In this document: positions 33,024-42,995 of the stretch, one piece after another
Position numbering within the stretch: position 1 is the stretch's first letter
How the letters are laid out: each line of letters begins with the position of its first letter
Source: Azospirillum formosense
GTDB taxonomy: Bacteria > Pseudomonadota > Alphaproteobacteria > Azospirillales > Azospirillaceae
Direction: 5' to 3'
Assembly (NCBI RefSeq): GCF_040500525.1
Contig: NZ_CP159402.1
Location: forward strand, 372,001-436,000
Length of the DNA stretch: 64,000 bases
The notes under the pieces: generated by a model
What the model saw: only the letters and a program-made list of their open reading frames with translations
Databases searched by the model: none
What the model was told of the DNA's origin: nothing
Translations under genes and position numbers: made by a program

Positions 33024-33419
33024 TTACTTCGTCGCGGCTTCCAGATAGGCGATCAGGTCGGCCCGGTCCTCCGGCTTCGCCACCCCGGCGAAGGCCATGC
33101 GGCTGTCGGGGATGACCGCCTTGGGGTTGGCGAGGTACGGGTCGAGCGTCTTGGCGTCCCACGCGATGCCCGAGGACTTTAGGCCTTCGGAGTAGTTGGC
33201 GAAGCTGTCCACCGTGCCGGCCTTGCGCCCGAACAGCCCGTGCAGGGTCGGGCCGACGCGGTTCTTCCCCGCCTCCACCGTGTGGCAGGCCTTGCACTGG
33301 CGGAACAGCTTCTCGCCGTTCGCCGGATCGCCGTCGGCCAGGGCCGGGAGCGGCGCCGCGGCGAGAAGGACCAGGGCGGCCAAGGCTACAGGGGCAGCGG
33401 TGCGGGCGGCGGTGCGCAT
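33024..33419 (-). CDS. Class I cytochrome c (c2/c550 type)
   Basis: A 131-residue periplasmic protein. The signal peptide ends at ALA before DGDPANGEKLF. The heme motif CKACH follows at about residues 42-46, then GPTLHGLFGRKAG, YSEGLKSSGIAWD and the distal Met in SRMAFAGV. It should carry one low-spin heme and shuttle electrons in the periplasm. Its neighbour on the same strand is the ModE-like regulator, whose relation to it is unclear. Confidence 0.92.
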   Translation of the reverse strand: MRTAARTAAPVALAALVLLAAAPLPALADGDPANGEKLFRQCKACHTVEAGKNRVGPTLHGLFGRKAGTVDSFANYSEGLKSSGIAWDAKTLDPYLANPKAVIPDSRMAFAGVAKPEDRADLIAYLEAATK

Positions 33420-33476
33420 GGGTCGGGAGCCTCCTTCATCTCGCCGCGGCGGAAGGTCGCGGCGTCGAGGGAGACT

Positions 33477-33884
33477 TTACGGATCGCCGGAGTCCGGGCC
33501 ATTGGACTTTGGAACAGCGGAATCCGCAGCCTCTTCAGACGCCGCCTCCGGCTTCAGCGCCTCGTCCAGCCAGACGAGATGCGGTGCCGCGGCGCGGCGG
33601 GCCTCCTCCTCCATGCGGCGGTAGCGGGCGATCACCTCCTGCCCGAAGGCGGTCAGGCCGGTCCCGCCGCCCTCCCGCCCGCCGACGTTGGTGCGCACCA
33701 CCGGCTCGCGGAAGGCCGAGTTCATGGTCTCCACCAGGAACCACGCGCGGCGGAAGGACATGCCGAGCGCCCGCGCCGCCGCCGAGATCGAGCCGGTGCG
33801 GTCGATCTCCTCCAGCAGGGACACCTTGCCGGGGCCGATGGCGCCGGAGGGGTGGAGGAAGCGCAGCCGGATGTCGGTCGTCAT
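33477..33884 (-). CDS. ModE N-terminal-type winged-helix regulator
   Basis: A 135-residue protein with the LysR/ModE-like winged helix: PGKVSLLEEIDRTGSISAAA followed by RALGMSFRRAWFLVETMN (residues about 18-55). It then has GGREGGGTGLTAFGQEVIARY. It lacks the molbindin domains that bind molybdate in full-length ModE, so it may respond to another signal or bind molybdate differently. The tail is acidic. It is divergent from the aldehyde dehydrogenase gene, which is a plausible target. Confidence 0.85.
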   Translation of the reverse strand: MTTDIRLRFLHPSGAIGPGKVSLLEEIDRTGSISAAARALGMSFRRAWFLVETMNSAFREPVVRTNVGGREGGGTGLTAFGQEVIARYRRMEEEARRAAAPHLVWLDEALKPEAASEEAADSAVPKSNGPDSGDP

Positions 33885-34137
33885 GTCCTGAAGTCTCGCC
33901 GGGAAACGGATGGATCTCCGCCCAAGGTATCATCGGACGGGCATCGGTCAGTCCCGAATCTGGGGGCGCCGCGTCTGCAACCAAAGTCGAATTTACCGGC
34001 CTTCCCCGAAACCGCGATAACGGCGGGGCGCTGTGACGGATACCGATCATCGGTCGAACGGACACAGGGCACACAACCCCGCCAAACGTCATTCCACGAC
34101 TTTCAGTTCGGGCAATCCGCTTCGGGAGGAAACCGCC

Positions 34138-35658
<1,521 letters not shown>

Positions 35659-35687
35659 GCGTCCTGTCTCCTCCCTGACGACTTTCT

Positions 35688-35720
35688 GGGCCGGCGGCCA
35701 TTCGGCCTCCGGCCCTTTTT
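35688..35720 (+). terminator. Terminator between aldehyde dehydrogenase and DUF779 genes
   Basis: A 12-bp stem with one mismatch (GGGCCGGCGGCC with GGCCTCCGGCCC), ATTC loop and TTTTT tail, 29 bases past the dehydrogenase stop codon. It may make expression of the DUF779 gene lower than that of the dehydrogenase. Confidence 0.8.
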
Positions 35721-35757
35721 CTCATCCGACGCGCTATTCATTCGGGAGTGTCCGCCC

Positions 35758-36141
35758 ATGGTCGAACGAGTCGTCGCCACACCGGCGGCCCTGGCGCTGA
35801 TCGAAAAGCTGCGCGGGCTCTACGGGCCGCTGTTCTTCCACCAGTCCGGCGGCTGCTGCGACGGCAGCGCGCCGATGTGCTTCATGGACGGGGAGTTCCG
35901 CCCCGGCGGGCAGGACGTCCGGCTGGGCGAGATCGGCGGCTGTCCCTTCTACATGGGGGCGGCGCAGTTCGAATACTGGTCGCACACCCAGCTCATCATC
36001 GATGTGGTGCCGGGCCGCGGCGCCAGTTTCTCGCTGGAGGCGCCGGAGGGCGTGCGCTTCCTCACCCGGTCCCGCCTGTTCTCCGATGGCGAGGTGGCGG
36101 CGCTGCGTTCCGATCCCGGCGATATGACAAGAAAAGCATAG
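35758..36141 (+). CDS. DUF779 family protein
   Basis: A 127-residue protein. It has the family pattern GPLFFHQSGGCCDGSAPMC followed by GDFRPG-like FRPGGQDVRLGEIGGCPFYM, with Cys residues that could bind metal, and YWSHTQLIIDVVPGRGASFSLE. DUF779 genes are regularly found beside ExaC/AldB-type aldehyde dehydrogenases, as here, but the function is unknown. GGGAG lies nine bases before the ATG. Confidence 0.9.
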   Translation: MVERVVATPAALALIEKLRGLYGPLFFHQSGGCCDGSAPMCFMDGEFRPGGQDVRLGEIGGCPFYMGAAQFEYWSHTQLIIDVVPGRGASFSLEAPEGVRFLTRSRLFSDGEVAALRSDPGDMTRKA

Positions 36142-36268
36142 CGCTGTTTCGTGGAATGCGGTATTCAGAATTCGACTTTGGGACTTTCCCAGTCGGCACG
36201 GCCTCCGGGCGGTCTGATCCGTGTTCAGACCGGCTCCCCCGCGTGGTGGTGCATATGGAACCGAACTC

Positions 36269-36303
36269 AGGCGCCTTCCGCGACGGCGGAAGGCGCCTTT
36301 TTC
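36269..36303 (+). terminator. Terminator downstream of the DUF779 gene
   Basis: A 13-bp perfect stem (AGGCGCCTTCCGC with its complement), GACG loop and TTTTT. The T-run is on the plus strand, so it ends the aldehyde dehydrogenase/DUF779 transcript before it reaches the convergent cysS. Confidence 0.85.
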
Positions 36304-36334
36304 GTTGGATGGGAGAGACGCGGCCCGGCGGACC

Positions 36335-37708
36335 TCAGCCGCGCTTCCAGGTCGTGCCCTGCGGGCCGTCCTCCAGGACGATGCCCAGCTCGGCCAGCTC
36401 CTTGCGGATGCGGTCGGCCTCCGCGTAGTTCTTGGCCTTGCGGGCGGCCAGACGGTCCTCGATGCGCTGCTGGATGTCGGCGTCGGACAGGGCGGCGGCC
36501 CCCTTCGGCGCCCAGCGGAACCACGCCTCCGGGTCCTGCTGGAGCAGGCCCAGCGCCTCGCCGGCGGCGCGCAGCGCGCCCTTGGCGGCGGCCTTCCCGT
36601 TATCGCCCGTCGCCTTGTTCACCGCCGAGGCCAGCTCGTGCAGGTGGGAAATGGCGAGTGGGCTGTTGAGGTCGTCCTCCAGAGCGGCCAAGACGTCGAA
36701 CGGCAGTTCGGCGTCCGCCGCGGCGGGCTCGCCGCGCAGCGCCTGGTACCAGCGGTCGAGCGTCGCCTTGGACTGCTTCAGCCCCTCGCGGGTGAAGTCC
36801 AGCGGCTGGCGGTAGTGGGCGCTCATCAGCGTCAGGCGGATGGCCTCCCCGGGGAATTCGTCCAGCAGCTCGTGCACGGTGAAGAAGTTGCCCAGCGACT
36901 TGGACATCTTCTCGCCTTCGACCGTCACGAAGCCGTTGTGGACCCAGTAGCGGGCCAGCGGCTCGCCGCCGTGGGCGCAGCGGCTCTGGGCGATCTCGTT
37001 CTCATGGTGCGGGAAGATCAGGTCCAGCCCGCCGCCGTGGATGTCGAAGGTGACGCCCAGATGCTCCTTGGCCATGGCCGAGCATTCGATGTGCCAGCCG
37101 GGCCGGCCGCGGCCCCACGGGCTGTCCCAGCCGGGCTGGTCGGCGGCGCTCGGCTTCCACAGCACGAAGTCGGAGGAGTCGCGCTTGTAGGGGGCGACCT
37201 CGACGCGGGCGCCGGCGATCATCTCGTCCAGCGAGCGGCGGGAGAGCTGCCCGTACTCCGCCATCGACGGCACGGAGAACAGCACATGGCCCTCCGCGGC
37301 GTAGGCGTGGCCGCGCTCGATCAGCAGCCCGATCAGCGCGATCATGTGCGAGATGTGGTGCGTGGCGCGCGGCTCGATGGTCGGGCGCAGCGCGTTCAGC
37401 GCGTCCATGTCGGCGTGGTAGAGATCGGCGGTGCGCTTGGTCAGCGCCTCGATCGGCTCCCCGCTGTCGCGCGAGCGGTCGATGATCTTGTCGTCCACGT
37501 CGGTGATGTTGCGGACGTAGGTCACCGCCGGGTACAGCCGCCGCAGCAGCCGGAACAGCAGGTCGAACACCACCACCGGGCGGGCGTTGCCGATGTGCGC
37601 GGTGTCGTAGACCGTGGGTCCACACACATACATGCCCACCCGGTCCGGACTCATCGGCTCGAAGCGTTCCTTGCGGCGGGTCAGCGTGTTGTAGAGGTCC
37701 AGCGGCAC
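36335..37708 (-). CDS. cysS: Cysteinyl-tRNA synthetase
   Basis: A 457-residue class I synthetase. The zinc and ATP-site start [19 protein letters not shown] contains the HIGH-type motif (HIGN). Zinc ligands appear in [14 protein letters not shown] and [11 protein letters not shown], and KMSKS is present in [10 protein letters not shown]. It charges tRNA-Cys. The start is GTG, with AGGAG ten bases upstream; the nearby ATG is out of frame. It is 34 bases downstream of gltX and almost certainly cotranscribed with it. Confidence 0.96.
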   Translation of the reverse strand: MPLDLYNTLTRRKERFEPMSPDRVGMYVCGPTVYDTAHIGNARPVVVFDLLFRLLRRLYPAVTYVRNITDVDDKIIDRSRDSGEPIEALTKRTADLYHADMDALNALRPTIEPRATHHISHMIALIGLLIERGHAYAAEGHVLFSVPSMAEYGQLSRRSLDEMIAGARVEVAPYKRDSSDFVLWKPSAADQPGWDSPWGRGRPGWHIECSAMAKEHLGVTFDIHGGGLDLIFPHHENEIAQSRCAHGGEPLARYWVHNGFVTVEGEKMSKSLGNFFTVHELLDEFPGEAIRLTLMSAHYRQPLDFTREGLKQSKATLDRWYQALRGEPAAADAELPFDVLAALEDDLNSPLAISHLHELASAVNKATGDNGKAAAKGALRAAGEALGLLQQDPEAWFRWAPKGAAALSDADIQQRIEDRLAARKAKNYAEADRIRKELAELGIVLEDGPQGTTWKRG

Positions 37709-37742
37709 GGCGCCATGTCTCCTGTATGGGGTCTTCGCGATT

Positions 37743-39086
37743 TTACGCGGTCTCTCCCGCGAGGCGTTTTTGCGCGCGGGTTCGGCCGATCAGGGGTAGC
37801 AGGTTCTTCAATTCCGGTCCATGGTCCCGCCCGGTGAGGGCGCGGCGCAGGGGGAGGAACAAATCCTTGCCCTTCCGACCCGTCTTCGCCTTCACCGCAC
37901 CCGTCCAGGTGCCCCAGGTGGAGAGGTCCCACGGCTCCTCCGGGAGCAGGGCCGCCGCCTCGGCGAGGAAGGCGGGATCGTCCGCCGCCGGGGCGACCGG
38001 GGCGTGGGTCACCGCCCACCAGTCGCGGGCCTCGGCGACGCGCGACAGGTTGGGGCGCACCGCCTCCCAGAAGGCGGCGTCGGCATCATCCAGGCCGAGC
38101 GCGGCCAGCTCCCCGGCGACCCGCTCGAAGGGCAGCAGGTGGAGGATGCGGGCGTTCAGCCGCAGCAGATCCTCCGGGTCGAACTTCGGGGTGGCGCGGG
38201 ACACCTTGGCGATGTCGAACTCGGCCACCAGCTCGTCCAGCGTCAGCCGCGGCTCGATGGCGTCGGAGGTGCCGAGCTTGGCGAGCAGGCTGGCCAGCGC
38301 CATCGGCTCGATCCCCTCCTCCTCGCGCAAGGACGCTACCGACAGGCTGCCCAGCCGCTTGGACAGTCCCTGTCCCGCCGCGTCGGTCAGCAGCGGCAGA
38401 TGGGCGAAGACCGGCACCGCACCACCAACCGCCTCGAAGATCTGGATCTGCACGGCCGTGTTGGCGACGTGGTCCTCGCCCCGGATGACGTGGGTGATGG
38501 AGAGGTCGGCGTCGTCCACCACGCTGGTCAGCGTGTAGAGCGGCCGCCCATCCTCGCGGATCAGCACGGGATCGCTGAGCGCCGCACCTTCGAAATGCAC
38601 CGGCCCGCGCACGAGGTCGGTCCATTCCACCGGGCTGTGCTCCAGCTTGAAGCGCCAGTGCGGCTTGCGCCCCTCCGACTCCAGGCGGGCGCGGTCGGCG
38701 TCGGTCAGGCGGAGCGCCGCGCGGTCGTAGATCGGCGGGCGGCCCTGCGAGACGAGGCTGGCGCGCTTGAGGTTCAGCTCCTCCGGCGTCTCGTAGCAGG
38801 GGTAGAGCCGCCCGCTGGCCTTCAGCGCCGCCGCCACCTCGTCGTAGCGGCCGTAGCGGTCGCTCTCCCGCGCGAAGCGGTCCCAGGCCAGGCCGAGCCA
38901 GGTGAGGTCCCGCTCGATCCCCTCCGCGTATTCCGGCTTGGACCGCTCCTCGTCCGTGTCGTCGAGGCGCAGCAGGAAAGTGCCGCCCGCCTTGCGCGCG
39001 AACAGCCAGTTGACGAGCGCGAGGCGCACATTGCCGACATGGAGGAGACCGGTCGGGCTGGGGGCGAAGCGGACGGCGACGGACAT
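37743..39086 (-). CDS. gltX: Glutamyl-tRNA synthetase
   Basis: A 447-residue class I synthetase. Motif [20 protein letters not shown] contains the HIGH equivalent (HVGN) and [11 protein letters not shown] the KMSKS equivalent. The [12 protein letters not shown] and HVIRGEDHV motifs fix its identity. Alphaproteobacteria often hold two GltX copies with different tRNA specificities, and this may be either. Its 5' end faces ipdC across 273 bases, the arrangement known from Azospirillum brasilense. The much longer in-frame upstream extension is antisense to ipdC and not coding. Confidence 0.95.
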   Translation of the reverse strand: MSVAVRFAPSPTGLLHVGNVRLALVNWLFARKAGGTFLLRLDDTDEERSKPEYAEGIERDLTWLGLAWDRFARESDRYGRYDEVAAALKASGRLYPCYETPEELNLKRASLVSQGRPPIYDRAALRLTDADRARLESEGRKPHWRFKLEHSPVEWTDLVRGPVHFEGAALSDPVLIREDGRPLYTLTSVVDDADLSITHVIRGEDHVANTAVQIQIFEAVGGAVPVFAHLPLLTDAAGQGLSKRLGSLSVASLREEEGIEPMALASLLAKLGTSDAIEPRLTLDELVAEFDIAKVSRATPKFDPEDLLRLNARILHLLPFERVAGELAALGLDDADAAFWEAVRPNLSRVAEARDWWAVTHAPVAPAADDPAFLAEAAALLPEEPWDLSTWGTWTGAVKAKTGRKGKDLFLPLRRALTGRDHGPELKNLLPLIGRTRAQKRLAGETA

Positions 39087-39254
39087 GCGGGCATCATTCG
39101 AAAGTCGGGACAAGGCGGCAGTCGTAGCACGCCGCGCGCCGGTCCGAAAGACGCCCATCAGGCGCCAGGGCGGGCGCCAAGGGGGCGCTGCGGGGCCTAT
39201 CGCTTTCGGCGGCCGGTCCCTGTGCCACCCCTCCACAATTTCCGGCGCACATGG

Positions 39255-39274
39255 ATTGTTTCGAATGAAACAAT
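39255..39274. promoter_or_regulatory. Inverted repeat in the ipdC promoter region
   Basis: ATTGTTTC-GAAT-GAAACAAT is a perfect 8-bp inverted repeat 86 bases ahead of the ipdC start. An element of this form has been described in A. brasilense ipdC promoters in connection with auxin-responsive expression. I rely on memory for that. Confidence 0.65.
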
Positions 39275-39304
39275 TCTTGCGCGGAGCGGTGCCGGAGGCG
39301 ATGC

Positions 39305-39310
39305 TGTCCC
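39305..39310 (+). promoter_or_regulatory. TGTCCC auxin-response-like element
   Basis: TGTCCC lies 50 bases upstream of the ipdC start codon, 31 bases past the inverted repeat. The motif resembles plant auxin response elements and has been proposed in published ipdC promoter studies. Six bases alone are weak evidence; position is the main support. Confidence 0.4.
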
Positions 39311-39359
39311 CCTGTGCGGGTTTTCGGCCCGCGAAACCAATTGGAACGGGAGAGCGGCC

Positions 39360-40997
39360 ATGAAGCTGGCCGAAGCCCTGCTGCGCGCGCTGAAGGATCG
39401 CGGCGCACAGGCCATGTTCGGGATTCCGGGCGACTTCGCCTTGCCCTTCTTCAAGGTGGCGGAGGAAACGCAGATCCTGCCGCTCCACACGCTGAGCCAC
39501 GAGCCGGCGGTGGGCTTCGCGGCGGACGCGGCGGCGCGTTACAGCTCGACGCTGGGGGTGGCGGCGGTCACCTACGGGGCGGGCGCCTTCAACATGGTGA
39601 ACGCGGTGGCCGGCGCCTACGCCGAGAAGTCGCCGGTCGTCGTCATCTCCGGCGCGCCGGGCACGACGGAGGGCAACGCCGGCCTGCTGCTGCACCACCA
39701 GGGCCGCACGCTGGACACGCAGTTCCAGGTGTTCAAGGAGATCACCGTCGCCCAGGCCCGGCTGGACGACCCGGCCAAGGCCCCGGCGGAGATTGCCCGC
39801 GTGCTGGGGGCCGCCCGCGCCCTGTCGCGTCCGGTCTATCTGGAAATTCCTCGCAACATGGTCAACGCCGAGGTCGAGCCGGTGGGCGACGACCCCGTCT
39901 GGCCGGTGGACGGCGACGCGCTGGCCGCCTGCGCCGACGAGGTGCTGGCGGCGATGCGCGCAGCCGCATCGCCGGTGCTGATGGTCTGCGTCGAGGTTCG
40001 CCGCTACGGGCTGGAGGCCAAGGTGGCGGAGCTGGCGCAGCGGCTGGGCGTGCCGGTGGTCACCACCTTCATGGGGCGCGGCCTGCTGGCCGACGCGCCG
40101 ACCCCGCCGCTCGGCACCTACATCGGCGTCGCCGGCGACGCGGAGATCACCCGGCTGGTCGAGGAGTCGGACGGGCTGTTCCTGCTCGGTGCCATCCTCA
40201 GCGACACCAACTTCGCGGTGTCCCAGCGCAAGATCGACCTGCGCAAGACCATCCACGCCTTCGACCGGGCGGTGACGCTGGGCTATCACACCTACGCCGA
40301 CATCCCGCTGGACGGGCTGGTCGACGCGCTGCTGGAGCGGCTGCCGCCGTCCGACCGGACGACGCGCGGCAAGGAGCCCCACGCCTACCCCACCGGCCTC
40401 CAGGCGGACGGCGAGCCGATCGCCCCGATGGACATCGCCCGCGCCGTCAACGACCGGGTCCGCGCCGGGCAGGAGCCGCTGCTGATCGCGGCCGACATGG
40501 GCGACTGCCTGTTCACCGCCATGGACATGATCGACGCCGGGCTGATGGCGCCGGGCTATTACGCGGGCATGGGCTTCGGCGTGCCGGCGGGCATCGGGGC
40601 GCAGTGCGTGTCGGGCGGCAAGCGCATCCTGACCGTGGTCGGCGACGGCGCCTTCCAGATGACCGGCTGGGAGCTTGGCAACTGCCGACGGCTGGGCATC
40701 GATCCCATCGTGATCCTGTTCAACAACGCCAGTTGGGAGATGCTGCGCACCTTCCAGCCCGAATCGGCCTTCAACGACCTGGACGACTGGCGCTTCGCCG
40801 ACATGGCGGCGGGCATGGGCGGCGACGGTGTGCGCGTGCGCACGCGGGCGGAGCTGAAGGCGGCGCTGGACAAGGCCTTCGCCACGCGCGGGCGCTTCCA
40901 GCTGATCGAGGCGATGATCCCCCGCGGCGTGCTGTCCGACACGCTGGCCCGCTTCGTCCAGGGGCAGAAGCGCCTGCACGCCGCGCCACGGGAATAG
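39360..40997 (+). CDS. ipdC: Indole-3-pyruvate/phenylpyruvate decarboxylase
   Basis: A 545-residue thiamine-diphosphate enzyme. The N-terminal catalytic Glu is in [18 protein letters not shown], and the ThDP motif runs from [12 protein letters not shown] to ILFNNASWE. Sequence and length are those of the well-studied Azospirillum brasilense IpdC, which decarboxylates phenylpyruvate and indole-3-pyruvate and is the key step of indole-3-acetic acid synthesis. GGGAGAG lies upstream of the ATG. It diverges from gltX-cysS and is followed by iaaC, which may be cotranscribed. The promoter region holds an inverted repeat and a TGTCCC element. Confidence 0.97.
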   Translation: MKLAEALLRALKDRGAQAMFGIPGDFALPFFKVAEETQILPLHTLSHEPAVGFAADAAARYSSTLGVAAVTYGAGAFNMVNAVAGAYAEKSPVVVISGAPGTTEGNAGLLLHHQGRTLDTQFQVFKEITVAQARLDDPAKAPAEIARVLGAARALSRPVYLEIPRNMVNAEVEPVGDDPVWPVDGDALAACADEVLAAMRAAASPVLMVCVEVRRYGLEAKVAELAQRLGVPVVTTFMGRGLLADAPTPPLGTYIGVAGDAEITRLVEESDGLFLLGAILSDTNFAVSQRKIDLRKTIHAFDRAVTLGYHTYADIPLDGLVDALLERLPPSDRTTRGKEPHAYPTGLQADGEPIAPMDIARAVNDRVRAGQEPLLIAADMGDCLFTAMDMIDAGLMAPGYYAGMGFGVPAGIGAQCVSGGKRILTVVGDGAFQMTGWELGNCRRLGIDPIVILFNNASWEMLRTFQPESAFNDLDDWRFADMAAGMGGDGVRVRTRAELKAALDKAFATRGRFQLIEAMIPRGVLSDTLARFVQGQKRLHAAPRE

Positions 40998-41117
40998 GGG
41001 CGGGGAGCAGGGTCCGGGAGCCGGGCCTGGGAGTAGGCGGGGGCTTGGCCGTGGGGTAGGGTTGGCGACAACCCTCCCCACCGGGGAGGGACATCGGAAC
41101 CAAGGAGGACTCACCCC

Positions 41118-41786
41118 ATGGCGGACAAGCCGTTGCGGATCGCGGTCGTGCTCTCGGGCTGCGGCGTCTATGACGGGACGGAGATTCACGAGGCGGTGTG
41201 CACCCTGCTGGCGATCAGCCGCGCCGGGGCGGAGGCCGTGTGCTTCGCCCCCAACGTCCCGCAGGCCCACGTCGTCGACCATCTGACCGGCGGGGAGGCG
41301 GCGGAGACCCGCAACGTGCTGGCCGAATCCGCCCGCATCGCCCGCGGCAAGGTCGCCGACCTCGCGACCTTCGACGCGGCGGCGGTGGACGCGCTGATCT
41401 TCCCCGGCGGCTTCGGCGCGGCCAAGAACCTGTGCGACTTCGCTTTCAAGGGCGCGGACTGCACGGTCAACCCGGACGTCGAGACGGCCGTGCGCGCCAT
41501 GCGCGACGCCGGCAAGCCGATTGGCGCCCTGTGCATCGCCCCGGCCATCCTGGCCAAGCTGCTCGGCACGGAGGGGGTGGAACTCACCATCGGCTCCGAC
41601 GCCGGGACCGCCGCCGCGCTGGAAAGCCTGGGGGCGAAACACAGCGTCACCGGCCACGGCGAGATCGTGACCGACCGGCGCCTGAAGGTCGTCACCTCCC
41701 CCTGCTACATGCTCGACGCCAGCCTCGCGCAGATCGCCGAAGGCGCCGAGAACACCGTCCGCGCGCTGATCGGACTGGCCCGCTAA
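41118..41786 (+). CDS. iaaC: IaaC / ElbB-type DJ-1/PfpI family protein
   Basis: A 222-residue protein of the ElbB group in the DJ-1/PfpI superfamily. [20 protein letters not shown] starts the domain, [22 protein letters not shown] follows, and the nucleophile elbow is ALCIAPA with its Cys. In A. brasilense Sp245-type strains the gene downstream of ipdC is called iaaC and affects auxin output; its chemistry is not settled. AAGGAGG lies nine bases before the ATG. A short CCCTCCCC/GGGGAGGG hairpin (41072-41090) separates it from ipdC. Confidence 0.9.
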   Translation: MADKPLRIAVVLSGCGVYDGTEIHEAVCTLLAISRAGAEAVCFAPNVPQAHVVDHLTGGEAAETRNVLAESARIARGKVADLATFDAAAVDALIFPGGFGAAKNLCDFAFKGADCTVNPDVETAVRAMRDAGKPIGALCIAPAILAKLLGTEGVELTIGSDAGTAAALESLGAKHSVTGHGEIVTDRRLKVVTSPCYMLDASLAQIAEGAENTVRALIGLAR

Positions 41787-41928
41787 GCTGTTGTCGCGCT
41801 TGCGCTAAGGAGCGGGTGCCGAAGCGGGATACCCCCTTCGGCACCGGCGCCGTGCAACAATTCGTTAACCATAAAAGCCCACCCTGTCCCTGCTTTCGGG
41901 CAGACTTTATTCAGGGACGAGGACGGCG

Positions 41929-42498
41929 ATGACCTGCATTGTTGGCTTGGTGGACGGCGATCGTGTGTGGATGGGCGGTGACAGCGCGGGCGTGAACGGC
42001 CTGGACATCACCGTGCGCGCGGACACCAAGGTGTTCCGCAACGCCGACATGCTGATCGGCTTCACCAGCAGCTTCCGCATGGGCCAGCTTCTGCATTACC
42101 GGTTGGAGCCGCCGCACCGCGACCCCGAGGCCGACGTCTTCCGCTACATGGTCGTCGATTTCGTGGACGCCGTGCGCGGCTGCCTGAAGGATGGCGGCTA
42201 CGCCCACCGCTCCAACGACGTGGAGACCGGCGGCACCTTCATGGTCGGCTATGAGGGGCGCCTCTTCTCCATCCAGTCCGACTATCAGGTGGGCGAGGCG
42301 GTGCGCGGCTATCACGCCATCGGCTGCGGGTCCGACTACGCGCTGGGCTCGCTCGCCTCCACGGCCGGGCTGCCGGCGGAGGAGCGGGTGCTGAAGGCGC
42401 TGGAATGCGCCGAGCTGTTCAGTGGCGGCGTGCGCGCGCCCTTCACCATCCAGTCGATGGTTCGCCGGCCGCATCTGGCGCTGACCGAAGCGGCGTAA
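41929..42498 (+). CDS. Stand-alone proteasome-fold (Ntn) peptidase-like protein
   Basis: A 189-residue protein beginning M-TCIVGLVDGDRVWMGGDSAG. If Met1 is removed, Thr1, Asp17 and Lys33 fall exactly at the catalytic positions of proteasome beta subunits and HslV. AIGCGSDYALGSLAS near residue 130 matches the conserved Gly/Ser stretch, and KALECAELFSGGVRAPFTI matches the later helix. It is unlike HslV in sequence overall and has no HslU neighbour. Similar small Ntn proteins occur in phages and bacteria without a known substrate. A GAGGA element precedes the start. Confidence 0.75.
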   Translation: MTCIVGLVDGDRVWMGGDSAGVNGLDITVRADTKVFRNADMLIGFTSSFRMGQLLHYRLEPPHRDPEADVFRYMVVDFVDAVRGCLKDGGYAHRSNDVETGGTFMVGYEGRLFSIQSDYQVGEAVRGYHAIGCGSDYALGSLASTAGLPAEERVLKALECAELFSGGVRAPFTIQSMVRRPHLALTEAA

Positions 42499-42655
42499 AG
42501 CCACAATAAAATTCAGGACTTGCCGCGCCGTTTTCGCCATCCGGCAAGACGGCGCGAAGTCATGCCCGCGTTGCGGCAAACTGTGCTATAGGGACGGCGC
42601 TCCGTCCGCCAGAGATGGAGAAGAAAAAGACCATAAATACAGTGGGTGCTAGAGA

Positions 42656-42892
42656 ATGGTGGACCAAACTGTTGGTGATGCGGATCGTTTGATTGGCGAA
42701 GAGTCGCGCGACGACTCGGGCCGGGTGCATGGCCTGCCGGCTTACTGCAATTCGCCTTACTTCGTGTTTCCGGCGCTGATCCTTCTGCTGATCATGCCGC
42801 TGTCGATCATTTTCCACCCGTCCTGGATCGTTCCGCTGGCCGAGCTGTACGCGGTCGGCATGATGGTGACGATCATCCGCCTGACGCGCTGA
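42656..42892 (+). CDS. Small two-helix membrane protein, hypothetical
   Basis: A 78-residue protein with a hydrophilic N-terminus of about 35 residues and two membrane helices (FVFPALILLLIMPLSIIF and WIVPLAELYAVGMMVTIIRL) separated by a short HPS turn. The upstream Shine-Dalgarno is weak. Coding bias fits the genome. No family recognised. It stands alone between the proteasome-fold gene and the convergent NosP/kinase operon. Confidence 0.6.
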   Translation: MVDQTVGDADRLIGEESRDDSGRVHGLPAYCNSPYFVFPALILLLIMPLSIIFHPSWIVPLAELYAVGMMVTIIRLTR

Positions 42893-42995
42893 GGCGTCGG
42901 GTCTTCCGCCACCCCGGTCCTCCGCTCCCGCTTTCCAGGGACGGGCCGGGGTGGAGGCCCTTGGGGCGCCCCGTTGCCCCCGCACCGTTTCCCCG

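Noticed and set aside
36142..36268. A possible tRNA or small RNA between the DUF779 gene and its terminator
   Set aside because: No cloverleaf or T-loop sequence; the hairpin at 36269-36303 is adequately explained as terminator of the upstream operon.
37743..41657. An open minus-strand frame of 1304 codons covering gltX and the ipdC-iaaC region
   Set aside because: Only the 3' 447 codons encode GltX; the rest is antisense to ipdC and iaaC and reflects the lack of stops in GC-rich shadow frames.
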